A DNA stretch of 64,000 bases from Eublepharis macularius (lineage: Eukaryota > Chordata > Lepidosauria > Squamata > Eublepharidae): NCBI RefSeq assembly GCF_028583425.1, contig NC_072791.1, forward strand, positions 197,880,311 through 197,944,310, written 5' to 3'. The position numbers and the translations under genes are program-made. Under the pieces are notes generated by a model. It made no database searches. It saw only the letters and a program-made list of their open reading frames with translations, and was not told the origin of the DNA. Of this stretch, positions 1 through 11,875 are shown piece by piece (position 1 is the first letter of the stretch; every line of letters begins with the position of its first letter).

Positions 1-699
1 TTCCCACAACTGTTCTTAAGGGAAGCTCATTATAAAGCTTAATCATCGTAACTGCCAGTTCTAAGAGAGAAACATCAAGCAAGAAAGGAGAAGAATTTGA
101 ACTCAATACTGGACCCTTTCAACAAACCAGACCTTGCTATAACGAGACTTTAAAAAAAAATCAAGAGTCACAATTTAACCTTGAGAACTTGCTCCTGTGC
201 TATAAGGAGAATGGCGAGGTTAGTTTTCAAACCTTGGGAAACTCTGCCTTCAGGAAATCACGTGGGGGCACGTTCATCAACGTGCTCGTCTTCAGGGCAG
301 AGGACCTGAAACCAGCCAGCCCTGCCTCCAGCTTCACTGCTCTTTAACGTGGTTTTTTTGCAGTTGTGAAAAGCAATCTCTGCAAAATCTCCCCTCCTTT
401 GGCTCTGAGACGCATCAGCCCGCCTCTTTTAGTAGGCTCATGTCCGACAGGGAAAGGTTCTTGCAAACCACACAGCCGCGCTACTTTACTACCATAGTAG
501 CCACTACTCACCACTCGGTTTTTCGATTTCTCCTTGAATCCAGAGATGATCAACTCTGTAAAAGCCCCTTCTCGCCTGCAAAGATAGGGATGCACACAAT
601 AATGCAAGCATCTAACACCCCGGTCCTGCGTACACACTCACAGCTGCTTTCTATCATCTTAAAGGACACATGCGAATAAGCTACTGGCAGTGTGCGCCG
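1..699. other. Left-edge non-coding stretch, probably FASTKD1 intron 1
   Basis: No convincing coding exon or full repeat was recognised on either strand. If the promoter at 700-800 fires leftward, this is the first exon/intron of FASTKD1. That is inference from synteny only. Confidence 0.3.
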
Positions 700-800
700 A
701 AGGCTTCCGCCTTACCGAAGCTCGTACTACATTTCCCAGTATGCAGGACCCCACGATCTCGTTGCCTATTGGGAGTTGTAGTCTTTATGTCGTAAGAAGT
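700..800 (-). promoter_or_regulatory. FASTKD1: Probable FASTKD1 promoter with two opposed ZNF143/SBS-type motifs
   Basis: The motif ACTACATTTCCCAGTATGC at 726-744 is close to the ZNF143/STAF (SBS) consensus. A second, inverted half (GGGAGTTGTAGT, 771-782) lies 26 bp further on and overlaps an inverted CCAAT box (ATTGG, 768-772). Such pairs are typical of TATA-less housekeeping promoters. No plus-strand gene begins here, since PPIG starts near 4000, so the likely target is a minus-strand gene. On the minus strand a good 5' splice site (TTCG/GTAAGG) follows at about 717, which would end a short non-coding exon. The assignment to FASTKD1, a mitochondrial RNA-regulating FASTK-family protein, rests only on conserved gene order next to PPIG. 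No FASTKD1 coding sequence is visible. Confidence 0.45.
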
Positions 801-1194
801 TTCTGCTTTGCATGTGCTGCATGGCCACTCTTGGGGAGTAATCTCACGGTATTTAAACAAGTACAGTCCCAAAATAGTTCTTGCTAGGGACATATCTACA
901 TCACAAGACTGCAATCTCTGAGCCTATGGATGTTTACTCCGAAGTTAGCCCACTGAATTCAATGGGGATGGAGCTTATGCAAACAGGTTAGAACTGAAGC
1001 CTAAACGTGTTGCTTTGACCATTCGCTCTTTCCAGAGAACTTTTCGAGGGTTGGTGCTCTCCAAACAATAATTCTAACATTCCCAAAACTAACATTCCCA
1101 AAATTGTTTAGAAGACGCTTGAAGCGGTATGAAGCTAAAATAATTTTGCAGTATGTATGTATATTTTTGTTTTCTTTACAACGCTTCTCTTGCC

Positions 1195-1495
1195 ACCTTG
1201 CACATGGGCAAAATCAACAGGGGCCATACGCATGTATTCTCTGGTGGCTCCCACCTTATGGAATGGCCTACCTGTGCATTTTGTCTACCTGCAATTTTTG
1301 TGTTGTTTGCAGGGTTTTATAGGCTGGGGTTGATGCTAGAGTGGTTTTTAATTATTTGTATTAGGCTGTTATTTTATTGTGATTATATTGAATATTATGT
1401 TTTTGTATTGGTTTTAACAGTTGTAATTGTTGTGAACTGCCTCGAGATCTTAATTGAAGAGACATGATATAAAGCTGAATAAAAAATAAAGTTGT
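1195..1495 (+). mobile_element. CR1/L2-type LINE 3' fragment
   Basis: The fragment decodes the end of ORF2 (a 'LWNGLP'-like stretch near 1255-1275). A T-rich 3'UTR follows, ending in a 'gtgaactgcctcgag' block and an A-rich tail, as in Jockey-superfamily LINEs. It is diverged and 5'-truncated. Confidence 0.6.
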
Positions 1496-1509
1496 AAAAA
1501 ATAAAAAGA

Positions 1510-2025
1510 GGTCAGAAAAGCTGCCACTCTCCCGGCTTTCTGCAAGCTATGCAGAACTGAATTATTCAAGAGGGCTTTTTACTCAGATAGGAGGGCTGTA
1601 CTGTAATTAAGTTGCATGAAAGAGATGCATCAGTAGACAGAAAGGGACTATAGCCTTTGCTACTGCATATTGTATATTGCTGTACCTATGATCCTACTTG
1701 GATTTTCAAGGTTGTTTAATGTGTCTTAGAATTGCTTATACTCTATTTCAGCATTTCTTCAACTCTGTATTGGATTTCTGTTGGTTTTAAATCTTTGCAA
1801 ATTTGTATTTATGTACCCTATTATGATGTTTATTGAAATTTCAGCCTATTATTAGTTAAATTTAGTTGACCCATTGGTCTTTGATTACTTAGTAATTCTT
1901 GTGTATACTTTAATATTTAGCGTCTTTCAATGTTTTGATTTCTAACTTCTGATGTATGTTGTTTTTAAGCTGTTATTGTGCAATTTTTCTCTATTTTAAT
2001 ACAGTTTATTTAAAGCTGGGGGGGG
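1510..2025 (+). mobile_element. CR1/L2-type LINE 3' fragment, second family member
   Basis: It starts in the ORF2 C-terminal region and runs into a 3'UTR shared with the copy at 7205-7590 ('agcatttcttcaactctg' is common to both). It is 5'-truncated and old, and the end coincides with a G-run at about 2019-2028. Confidence 0.55.
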
Positions 2026-2029
2026 GGAG

Positions 2030-3180
2030 AAATGTCTTTGATAGTGAGTGACTGTACTGACTCATACTTTGTCATTGGTCCTGAGTCTCACAAGAAAGGC
2101 AGACAACAAACAAACAAACCTTACAACTTGCTCACAACACAGCTTATTGATAAGGCCAGCAAGGTTGCACAGAGCGTCTCTACTAGCCTCCTTCTTCATG
2201 ACCTAATAATCAGGTTGAAGTTCGTACCATGTGGTTAAAAAAATAAACTTGTTATACCACAGCCCTAAAATGCCCATATTAGCACAGCTCATGCAGGTGC
2301 ATCTCCAGATATGCTGGCGTACCTTCGAAATGCCTTTAGCCATTCAGAAGCACAGTTTAGAATATTTATTTAATATATTTTTATCCCACTGTTCCACCAA
2401 GAAGTTCAGGGCAGCATACATTTATTATAACATCACTTCAAAAAATAAATGTTGATTATCACTGTCTGACATTATTTAAAATATTTATCTTTCCCCTCAG
2501 AACCTTACCCCTAAATTGGTTTATACAACACCAGAATATTAATCCGGTCAGTTTGTTTTATTGCAGGTAATGTGGCCCACAGATGCCTAGGGTGACAAGA
2601 TTCCCCCCCCCCCCAGATAACTTTCTGTTTCTCCCTCCTTTCTGTCTCTCCCTCCCTCTTCTGAAATACCAGGGTTGAGCTTGTAGCTAGATTCCAGTTC
2701 AACTGCAAGGTACTCCGTTGGAAGGACTGCTCAAAAGTAACCAGGCTGTCAAAAGTAACCAAGCTGTTTGAGATGAGTGAAAGATGGTGTTATAAGAAGG
2801 GAGGATGAGCAAACTCCTCAACAACAGTTAGCACCTGGGGAACAGACCAGAGCTGGCACTAAGGTGGTGTCACAGGAATCCAGTGACACCTTAGATTTAT
2901 TTCAGCAAGAACCAGAGCTCATTTCTTCAGGTGTACTAGAATGTAAACCCATCAGACAGATTCATTCATAGTCACAACAGAAAGGTGAAGTGTAATTCTA
3001 TTCAATGAAGTGTAATTCTATTTAAATATATGTGTAAATTTGCATCTATAAATATGTAGTTTTACCTTTCCCACTGCACCCCCACGCTAAAGAGCTACCC
3101 TAGTTATGCCCAACATGCCATGGACCAATGCTGCTTCATGTAATGGGAGCAAATGACTGGCAAACTTAACTCTTGTTGCC
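2030..3180. other. Non-coding stretch between old LINE pieces
   Basis: No gene seen. It contains a C-run (about 2605-2615), a short pyrimidine-rich tract and two short tandem duplications ('aaaagtaacca' near 2732-2765; 'gaagtgtaattctatt' near 2985-3022). Confidence 0.4.
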
Positions 3181-3181
3181 T

Positions 3182-3680
3182 TGGAAACTGTTTATTGTGG
3201 GGAATGATGCCTTTATAGGGACAGTTTCAGGCAGGCAGCTGTGTTGGTCTGTAGTAAAAGAGCAAGATTTAACTTCAGTAACACCTTAAAGACCACCTAC
3301 ATTTCCCGGATATGAGCTTTCAGGAGCTTTGATTCTTGCTAACTCACATCATGGAAATCTAGTTGGTCTTTAAGGTGCTACTGGACTTGACGTTTGCTCT
3401 TGGGACAGGGACTATAGACTGTGCCATTGGGTACTGTCTGCTGATGTAGATATGCTCCTATAAGGGAGTTTCCACGTTGCTAAAAATGCCATATTAACTA
3501 GTTCTGCTTTGTTTCAGAAAGATTTGATCTGTCTTCGGCTTCATGCTTGTTTTCAAATTTTCTGCTACCATTCCCTATTATATTTGCTCAGTGAATGTCC
3601 TAGCTGTTGATTCGCTTGTACTGTGTAACGCGCCTTGGATTACACAGTGAGAAAGGGATGATGATGATCATGACCTTCTT
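3182..3680 (+). mobile_element. CR1/L2-type LINE 3'UTR, split by a hairpin element
   Basis: The sequence 'gggactatagactgtgcc' and what follows parallels the copies at 7300-7590 and 57065-57310. It ends with 'attacacagtgagaaaggg', the recurring 3'-end block of this family. It is interrupted at 3225-3401. Confidence 0.55.
3225..3401. mobile_element. Hairpin retroposon-like element, copy 1 (inside a LINE 3'UTR)
   Basis: The two halves are complementary: 'aacaccttaaagaccacct' on the left mirrors 'agttggtctttaaggtgct' on the right. The head 'agctgtgttggtctgtagta' is the family signature. It is flanked by a 7-bp direct repeat GGGACAG (3218-3224 and 3402-3408). The flanking sequence on both sides belongs to one LINE 3'UTR, so this copy inserted after that LINE. 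Confidence 0.6.
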
Positions 3681-3989
3681 CTGGGGGAGATTGGCCAGGC
3701 GGGGGAGTCTGGAAACACACCTCTGATTTTTTTTACTGTTCCCACGCATTGGGGCAAGACTGAGGCAGGGCTGAGGTTATGAGTGGTAGAGGCGGGCGGG
3801 AAAAGGCCTAGTGGCATAGTTGTCCCCTCTCCTCACAGCCAGGCGAAAGGTTTGTTGGCTGAGACTCCGCGCTCCGCTGGGTGCCCCTCGGCCGAGCCCC
3901 CCAACCCCTCCATCGCATCCCACCCTCATCCCATCGGGTCCTCCTTCGCCAGCCACTCGCGGCTTCGGGTTTCCCGCTTCCTCCCCTCC

Positions 3990-4081
3990 TCCACTGACGC
4001 AGTCCGTGCTGCACCAGATCCTAACATGGCGGCGGCGAGGTGGTGAAGAGCGCGGCGGGAGGGAGATTCAAGGCCCAGCGG
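3990..4081 (+). other. PPIG: PPIG non-coding exon 1 (5'UTR)
   Basis: The exon ends at a strong donor (GCGG/GTGAGT, GT at 4082-4083). The 5' limit is only estimated from the YY1-like site. It holds a complete upstream reading frame (see 4026-4046). It joins, directly or through further 5'UTR exons, to the acceptor at 11795-11796. Confidence 0.6.
4026..4046 (+). CDS. Short upstream ORF in PPIG exon 1 (MAAARW)
   Basis: ATG GCG GCG GCG AGG TGG TGA gives six residues and a stop. The ATG lies inside the YY1-like motif, so it may be a by-product of that motif. If transcription starts upstream of 4026, it could dampen PPIG translation. No peptide function is suggested. Confidence 0.3.
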   Translation: MAAARW

Positions 4082-7000
4082 GTGAGTGTCGGGCCCAGCC
4101 GCTTCTCTGCGAGGGCCCCGGGGTCGCTTCGCCCACAAATTTACGTGGAGGCTTGAGGGAGGAATCGTCTCCCCGAACTGTGGCGGGGAGGCGGCGGCGA
4201 AGGAGGAAGAGTGCAAAAGGGGGGTTTGCTCTCTTCCAGTTTGAATGTGCCTCACGCCGACTTGGTGGAAGAGGCGGCCTTTTTTTACTCCCGGCGAGAG
4301 CTGAGGGCTCTGCTAAAGGGAGAGTCGCCCCCTCTCCACAAGTCAAGGGGGGAGAGAGAAAGGGGAGCGCGGTGGCTTCTTGGCCGAGAGCGGCTGAGGA
4401 GGGAGAGAAATATCGGGCCCTGATCAAGAAGGGGCGGGGGGGGGGAGAGGTCTGTTCTGATTATTGTAATATTTGTGCAAAACGCATCGGGAAGCGTGAA
4501 GGAAGGACGAGGCGGACACTCTTCGTGCTGTTTATTTTATTTATTTATTCTTGTGTGCAAAGTGCTTTACAATTCCCGACGGGTTTTGAGGGTGGGAAGT
4601 GGCACCTCTGCCATTGGGGGTGGTGGGAGGAACGTGGCTTGAGTAGCAACCTAGCAGAGAGGAATAAGGAGAGACAAGTACGAAGTGGTGGTGAAATAAC
4701 AGACCCAATGTGGGGGTGGGGGTGGGGGAGAAGAGATGGAGAAGTAAACATAACTAATTGCTTTAAGTACTCTGTAACAACACTGGGGAAAGGTAAAGGG
4801 CTGCCTTTCAAGGTGCGGTTATTGTCTCACGTTGTAGACAAGTCGGTAATACAATATTTGTGCCTAACTTTGGAGTTCTCTGTTTTTCTTTGGCTCCTTT
4901 ATGTAGTGGAGTGTACTGAATTCTGAACTTCTTAAAAAAAAGTTCATACGGGAGGGAAAGGGAATGTGTGATGAGGAAAGTGCAAATCATGTGCCTAAGA
5001 AAATGTGCATTCTGAAATGTAAGAAATGAACAATGAAGGGAATGTGTTAAAATGTAGGGCCTTTGCCGCTTTAATTTTCACAGTGGATGGAAGTGAGGAG
5101 TGGGGTCTTTTGGAACCTGCATTCTGTGTATTTCATAAATGATCTGGAGTCAGTGCTGAGGCATCAGTGTTTGAAGGTGGCACCAAATGTATTCAGAATG
5201 ATGAAATCTAAAGCTTGAGAGGGATCTCTCCAAAGTGGGCAAATCAGCAGCAGAATAGCGGACAAAGTTCAACAATGTATGGATCCTGTGCGATGACATG
5301 TTGGAGATCTCCTGTCTTCTTCCATTTTTTTAAATAGCGGTGAGGGTGGGGACTGGGTTGGGATTTTATCCTCCCACCTCACTATTTTCAGCATAAAAAG
5401 TGGCTCTTCCTTCTCCCCTCAGGCTATTCCAGGCAAATAGTAGCTTAGTTGGTGAGGCGGTTTGCTTTCGCAAAAGCAGTGCAAAAGCAAGAGTTAAATT
5501 CCACTCCCATCACCCTTCCACGGTCCTGATTTAGTTCTGTCTTGCCTACAGATAACAGTGAATAAAAATTAGGGAGATAAGAGATCTGATCACGGATCTC
5601 CTGTTTCTCGTCTGGTTCAGCCAAGTGAATGCAAAGTGATACATGTTCAGGGGGAAAAGTTTAACTTTGCCTGTATGTTGATGGGGTTAGAATTGACTGA
5701 CTAACCTGGAAATAGGTCTTAGGGGAGACACTTAAGTGGCAGTGGTGGCTCAGTGTGCGGAGGCAACAAAAGGACAAACTCAGGGAGCAATCCTAAGCAG
5801 GTCTATTCAGAATTAAGTTCCTCTTTATTCAGTGGGGCTTACTCACAGGAAAGTGCTCTTAGGACTGCAGCCTCAGTGTTGGGAATTATTAGGAAAAAAG
5901 AGTTAATAAAATGGTATCGCAGTGCTTTTGAGTTAAATCTCTGATGCAACCACATTTGGTTGCCCTATATCAAAAAGTATATCATGGCAGTAGAAAAGAA
6001 TGTATAAGACAAGAACTCCGTCATGCAACAAAATTGATTGCCAATAGATGCAGAATAAATTGTAAGTACTATTTCATGTAATATGTAGTTGATTTGGGGA
6101 ACTCAGTGCTGCAGGATAATGTGACAGCATTTTAAAACAGATTCATGAAAGATATATCCACGACCATGTCCTCTGAACATAACAGCTTGTGTTCCAGCTC
6201 TGAATACCAAACATTATATCTCTGAATACCAAACATTAGGGGTATACAGTGGGAGAAGGCTGCTGCCCAACCTTGGCTATTATAGTATTCTGGTCTTGAT
6301 TGGGCTGCAGGTTTGATTCAGTAGGGTTGTTCTTAACCCGTGGAAACTGGCAATGGACTAACAGGTTGTTTACCAATAGCGTTATAGCCCTGTTGATACG
6401 TTACACTGAACACATATGTGTCCTGTGTGTATATGCATGCATCTGTTTGTGAGAAGGAGCCAGCATATGCTCACTTGATAAATGAAATCTGGGACCAGTA
6501 CTTGGATAAATGTGCAGTTTCAGTTGGATGTTCAACTGTACATGCATTGAATGTAACATGAGAATTACTCAGTACACATATAAAGAAAAATCAAGCGTAC
6601 ACTGTACAGATTGTATGTTAACAGGGCTTCTCCTGACCACGTTAGGAATAAATCCACTGATATTACTGAATGCGAGTGTGAAGCCTAACTGCCCATTCCT
6701 GTGCATATATACTTGGGAACCATCTTCCACTGAATTCAAGGGGACTCACTTCCATGTATGTTTGTAGGGTTGCAGGTTTAACCTGAAACAAGTTTCCTGT
6801 GTCTACAACTCTGATGAACTATGTACCTGAACTTAACTGTTTTGGAAAATAACAGTCATCTTCCTTGCAGCTGTAGTGTTAAGAACTCCTGTGTAAACAC
6901 AATAATTTGATCATTCTAGCAGCCAGCCACTAGACAGACGACCCCTGGGATGCTGTTGTAGAGTTTCAGTCAATAATCTTCTTTTCCATAATTACGTTCC

Positions 7001-7200
7001 TACCACAGCCACATTGGTAAGTGTGCTACATATCAAGTCCAAACCACAACACTGTGTCACTCTAGAGTCTGTTACAGTATATGTACAGGACTCTGCCTTA
7101 TTGCGATTTTGCCCTTAGTTTAATGAAACAAGGAGTGAATGGTGTAGAAGTGGTAGACAGAGAGCTACAATCTGTAAGCTCATTTTGGCCGTGTTGCTGC
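4082..7200 (+). other. PPIG: PPIG intron 1, first part
   Basis: No exon recognised. It contains a degraded tRNA-like SINE candidate near 5430-5520 and short dispersed-repeat pieces at 5783-5880 and 6640-6775. A tandem doubling of 'tctgaataccaaacatta' lies near 6199-6240. Confidence 0.5.
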
Positions 7201-7204
7201 TTAT

Positions 7205-7590
7205 GTCCTATCTGCTCCTATGTACTACCTCTGCTTTAAGTACGATCCTGTGTTGTCCAGTGTCAGTCCTAGAATTGCTTATGCTCTGTTTAGGGACCAT
7301 AGACTTCTGTTGCTTTAAGTATGATCCTGCTAGGTAGTTCTGTGTTGTGTAATCAGTCTTAGAATTGCTTATGTTCTGTTTCAGCATTTCTTCAACTCTG
7401 CATTGGATTTTTGCTAATGTTATGTCTTTGTAAACTTGCATTTACTTACCCTATGGCATTGTTTATTGAAATGTCATTGATCTTGACTGTACTAATCTCA
7501 CACTATGTAATCTGCCTTGAGTAGCAGTGAGAACGGTGGACTATAAATAAATAAATAATTTAAATAAATAAATAAATCTTGCCTACAGAC
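7205..7590 (+). mobile_element. CR1/L2-type LINE 3' end with (AAAT)n tail
   Basis: A T-rich 3'UTR ends 'gtggactataaataaataaa'. About 70 bp within it ('tgctttaagta.gatcctg' to 'gcttatg.tctgttt') is present twice in tandem. It is shared with 1510-2025 and 57065-57310. Confidence 0.65.
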
Positions 7591-10200
7591 TCCATGGTTG
7601 AGATGGGAGTATTAGTTTGAAAGAAGACATTTAATAGACTAATACATTTTATTCTAGCATAAACATTATGTGTATTAGACCCATTTCCTAAAATGCATGC
7701 GGTGGATCCAGTTGACATACCTGGTATGGGGGGGGGGATTGCAAGCAAGATCAAAATGCCTCGTACTGCCGTAAGTCCAGGGTTTGACATTATTGTGTAA
7801 AATGCAGCTGCGCTCAAAGTAAAGTGACCATTCATAATAGCAGTAATTGGTGATAATGTTATCTCACTAGTTTTGCTAAGCTGATGGTGACTGATTAATA
7901 CTAATAATTAGGAATTCCTTCTTCCTTGCAAAATGCAGTCAGGTTTCTTAATGAAATCTAATTTTCCAGCTTCATATTGGAGTCTCCTTTTTGCTTTTAT
8001 TGAAGAATGTTAACTTTTGGGCCTGCAACAAAATGTCTCTTGGGAAATTGAAATGTTCTTCCAACAGTTTCTGAATGTTTAAAATGTCAGATATACATCA
8101 CTTTCTTATTTTGTATAGGGAGAAGAACAATGTTGACAGGTGATGTAATATAACACATTGGTGAATGAGAAAATGAATGAATCCCTTACGGTACTGGCTG
8201 GCTGATGTTGGATCCTGTAACATTGTTGCCTGCGTGGATATGGGCTTGTTGAGTGACTGATCCTCGGGCTTCTCTCTCTCTCTCTCTCTTTGCTGGCCCA
8301 TTGTTGCTGGTAAAAAAACAAAACGAAAACATTTATTTATTTGTTTAAATCTTCCATTCCACCCAAATAACGTCCCTAAGATAATGAACATCAAAACATT
8401 TCGACATTAAAACTGAATTTAAAATGAGTATATATATAAAATATTTAAACATTTAAAAAAACATATATTCTCTCACTCTCGCACGCACGCGTGTGCGTGC
8501 ACACTCTTTTTAGGTTGGGTAGCTGTCTGTAAGCAAGGAAAGGTCTATCATTTTGGCTTATGAGAAAGGAACATTATTAACCTGACCAACAATAGATCAT
8601 TGATAGTGCTGAACAGGTTTGCACATAGGTGACAATTTGTAGTGTTCCTTTTTTTCTCATTGAGCCTGTATTGTGGTGAGAGGTTTCTGGGTGAGATTGA
8701 CTTTCTCAGTTGGTTTCTTCACTTCCCATTATAATCTTCAGAATGTCTGTTGTAAATCTTTCAGTTTTGTGTACTTGTCTAAGGAATTAAAAAACGCAGT
8801 TGTAATACAGGGTTTGACTGTAGGCAGTGGATTGTATCATGTGTTCTGGATGCTTTCTGGTATAAGGTGGTGCCAGCACGTCCAGTGTATAGGTGTACGG
8901 TGGTGTCTAGAAAATTAGCTTATTGCTTGAACTCATTTAGGTTTGGACTGATGGAGATAGGGGTTTGATGTTGTCGAAGTTCTAGTAGACTCTTTTAGGG
9001 GTATATTTCCCCTGAGTTCAAGTCGATGAAAATGTTACACTGAAACACTTTCATCTGCTGGACTCGAGGGAAAGATTGCTGAGGTGAGCATTTGGGGGAC
9101 AGGAGCTAAGGAAATGCTTTTCTAAGTCAACTATGAATATATTGGCCTACTGTGGTGTCATGAATTGATGGCAGTGCCTTTTATTTATTATTTATAGGCT
9201 GTCCCAAAATCTGAAGTAATTGTGAATGAGCACAAAATGGCACAAGACTTTGTTGCTAGCTATGTTGCAGTATTAGCAGAGATTCTTGATGGCTTGTAAT
9301 TTATCTTTGCATGATATGTTGGGGTACTGATGACGTAGGGCCATAACTTAGATTTGGATTAAGTATATTTTGAAAGAACAACTTTTTCACAAAGCATTTA
9401 GACCCAAGCTTGACATTGTTATCCTAATGAGTTTGAGTACAGAATATGGAATTCAGAATCTTGGACCTATTCCCACTAATCTTTTATCTGATAGTGATAA
9501 TTAATTATTTACATTCTGTCATGGGCTTGGCGTTTGCTTCCTGAAATGAATTTCCTTAGTTGAAACTGTAGTATGTTCCATTCTCCTAGCTTTTTGACTC
9601 GTATTTTATTTCTTGCAGTAGGGGTCCCCCTTTCCTGCTGTTGAGCCGCTGCTGTGGTGAAATACTTTAAAGCAAATACACACTCCTAGTGAATGCAAAT
9701 GGAACCAAATGGAATTTTAGCTTTGGTTTTGATTTGATTTGCACACCCAATCAGGTGAATTAATAACTTGATTTTAATTTGGATTACTATATGTATTCGT
9801 TGTTATCTCTGTCCCCCATTTACAAATCAGTAAAATGTACATGCCACACAATTCTGAAGAATAATTATATCAAAAAGTTCATTACAACTTGAAACTGCTT
9901 TGCTTTCCTGATATCATATTGGCGATAAAATCCATTTATTGCCAGTGAATCTTCAAAAATGAAAATGGGAAAAAATGGCAAAATCACTGGAATTTTTCTT
10001 TTGCAGAAATTGCAAAAATCTGTGTTTCACATCTCTGGGAATGATATTTTCTTAATATTGTTGCAACAGACTTTTAAAAAAGTTTGTCTCTTATTTCAGC
10101 TTAATTATATTTTGAAGTACATGTGTACAATAAACAAACATGAGAACATACCTTTGTTTTATTCAACCCTTAATTTATCTTTACAGGGTTAAAGCCTCTT
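7591..10200 (+). other. PPIG: PPIG intron 1, middle part
   Basis: No exon recognised. A (CT)n run lies at 8271-8290 and a mixed CA/CG alternating tract at about 8470-8510. Otherwise it is AT-rich sequence without a recognised element. Confidence 0.45.
8271..8290. repeat. (CT)n microsatellite
   Basis: Ten CT units lie in PPIG intron 1. Confidence 0.85.
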
Positions 10201-10204
10201 AGTT

Positions 10205-10990
10205 CATTGTCTGTCTTCTGTGCAGTCCCACATGGGACTGCGCATGCGCAGGCCTGCCGATCGGATACTTTTCCTAGCTAAGTCCGCTAGGGGGCGCTCG
10301 CCTCTCAGTGCGCATGAGCAAGACTTCTCACCAAAAGGCACTAGGAGGCAGCACCCCCCACCCTCCAGTTCCTTTTTTGCTGCCAGTCAAGAAGGTTCTA
10401 GTTTTAAATGCTCATCATTGCAGTTTTTTGGGCCGCAGTTGGTGAGCTTTCTACATGGTGGCTGATACAGCCTTATTTAAGAAGTGTGCTACTTGCGCTA
10501 CCAAAATGACCAAGACAGATGGTCATTCAATCTGTCTGGCGTGCCTGTGCGAGGGACATAACGTGCAAGCCTGTGAGCACTGTAGAAGTTTTACCCCTAA
10601 GGCCAGGACTCTTAGTTATTTGTGCCTCAAGAGAAGGCCAGGCTGTCTCATAGGCCATATCCTTCATGGCTTGAAAGTGTTTAGTGAAGTAGTTGGCACG
10701 ATCGCCATACATAATACTGTTTATGTTTTATGGTTCTGTGGTCAGTATTCCCTTTTGGGTTATAATAATGCTTGAGTAAAGTTCCTACTGAACAAGACTG
10801 TGATCCTGCAGCAGGATCCACGTTTGCAGGGAGCAGCAAGGTGAAGGAGGCGAGCTACCAAAGAAGCGTGGTAGCCTCAGTGTTTGTGCTGGCCGCTGAA
10901 TCCTGGATTGCAAACATCTGCTCCACCCAGCCCCCCTGCACCTGTTGTGCTCTGTGTAGTGGCAGCATCCTATAGTGAGTACAAGCAAGG
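10205..10990 (+). mobile_element. Fossil 5' fragment of an LTR-kin (DIRS- or Gypsy-like) retrotransposon
   Basis: A CpG-rich leader with repeated 'gcgcatg' units precedes a gag-like zinc-finger segment with spaced Cys and His residues ('DGHSICLACL', 'GHNVQACEHC') at about 10455-10620. This kind of leader protein is known from DIRS/Gypsy-type elements. It is a broken, 5'-only fossil with no pol seen. It lies in PPIG intron 1, sense orientation. The family is uncertain. Confidence 0.5.
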
Positions 10991-11167
10991 AAGGTCAGTA
11001 GTTAGATTAGGGACAATCACAGGATATGAGGACTTGGTAGTAGTAGTAAGCAGCAGGCACCAGTCCACAGTTTATTCAAGGTATAGCTGTAGACAGTAGG
11101 GCCATATTGCTCTCTCATACAATGATCTCATCTTGTGCTGTGTTTCTGAGCACAGTAGTGTGGGAAT

Positions 11168-11357
11168 ATATTTTATTTATTTATACTTCATTTATACCCC
11201 GCTTTCCTCCAGAATGGGGACTCAAAGCGGCTTACATCATTCTCTCCTTCATTTTATCCTCACCACAACCCTGCAAGGTAGGTTAGGGCGAGTGTGTGAT
11301 TGCCCCAAGGTCACCCAGTGAGCTTCCATGGCAGAGTAAGGACTCGAACCTGTAATC
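11168..11357 (-). mobile_element. tRNA-derived SINE (common squamate type 1), 5'-truncated
   Basis: Read on the minus strand, a B-box-like GGTTCGAGTCC precedes the recurring body ('ccatggaagctcactgggtg', 'tgtggtgaggat') and the tail 'ggggtataaatgaag'. The tRNA head is incomplete. Confidence 0.65.
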
Positions 11358-11796
11358 ATTACTAGCAGTGTGGGAATATATTCCAGGTGCAGCCATTCTA
11401 GGGAAGACCTGCAGGAGTTTGAGGGGAACAGGAAGACATTTGGATGGAGGCCCAATATTCTTTAATACCACATACCTTTTATCGTCACATGAATATCACT
11501 TGTAGATAAGCGTACCGTAGCTGTCCGTGTGAGAGAGAGGGAGGAGCTGATGTTGACTTAGGAGCCACACTTTTGGCTTGCCTCAAGTACTCATGCCTGT
11601 CAGTAAAGGAACAGTTAACAATCCAGGTATTTTTGTTCACCTGTGCCATTTTTTTATCTTCATCTCTACAAAGAAATGCAAAACTATCCAATTTTCCTCA
11701 TTTGTCAGTATTGTGTAGTACAGTTTTTCATTTAGCAGGACTGTTCTTTTTTGCTGGTTGGAATTGGAGAACTTACGGTTTGTAATTCTGTTACAG

Positions 11797-11875
11797 TTGT
11801 AAAATTTTGAAGCCATGGGAGTGAAAACTCAGAGACCTCGTTGCTTTTTTGACATAGCCATCAACAACGTACCTG
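11797..11875 (+). CDS. PPIG: PPIG coding exon 1 (start codon)
   Basis: The acceptor is ttctgttacag; the ATG is at 11815-11817 after 18 nt of 5'UTR. It encodes residues 1-20 and one base of codon 21. The donor is CCTG/GTAAG. Confidence 0.95.

Larger units (their letters stand above)
3840..4440 (+). promoter_or_regulatory. PPIG: PPIG CpG-island promoter
   Basis: A strongly G+C- and CpG-rich block surrounds the non-coding first exon. A YY1-like element (ACATGGCGGC, about 4025-4034) sits in the exon, as in many TATA-less promoters where YY1 marks the start site. The exact transcription start cannot be read from sequence. Confidence 0.75.

Noticed and set aside
3820-4926. 368-codon plus-strand open frame across the PPIG CpG island
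   Set aside because: It runs through the exon 1 donor, has low-complexity GC-rich composition and no recognisable domain. It is a by-product of few A/T-rich stops.
8470-8510. Alternating CA/CG tract as a possible Z-DNA or regulatory site
   Set aside because: Short and imperfect, best recorded as ordinary simple-sequence DNA.
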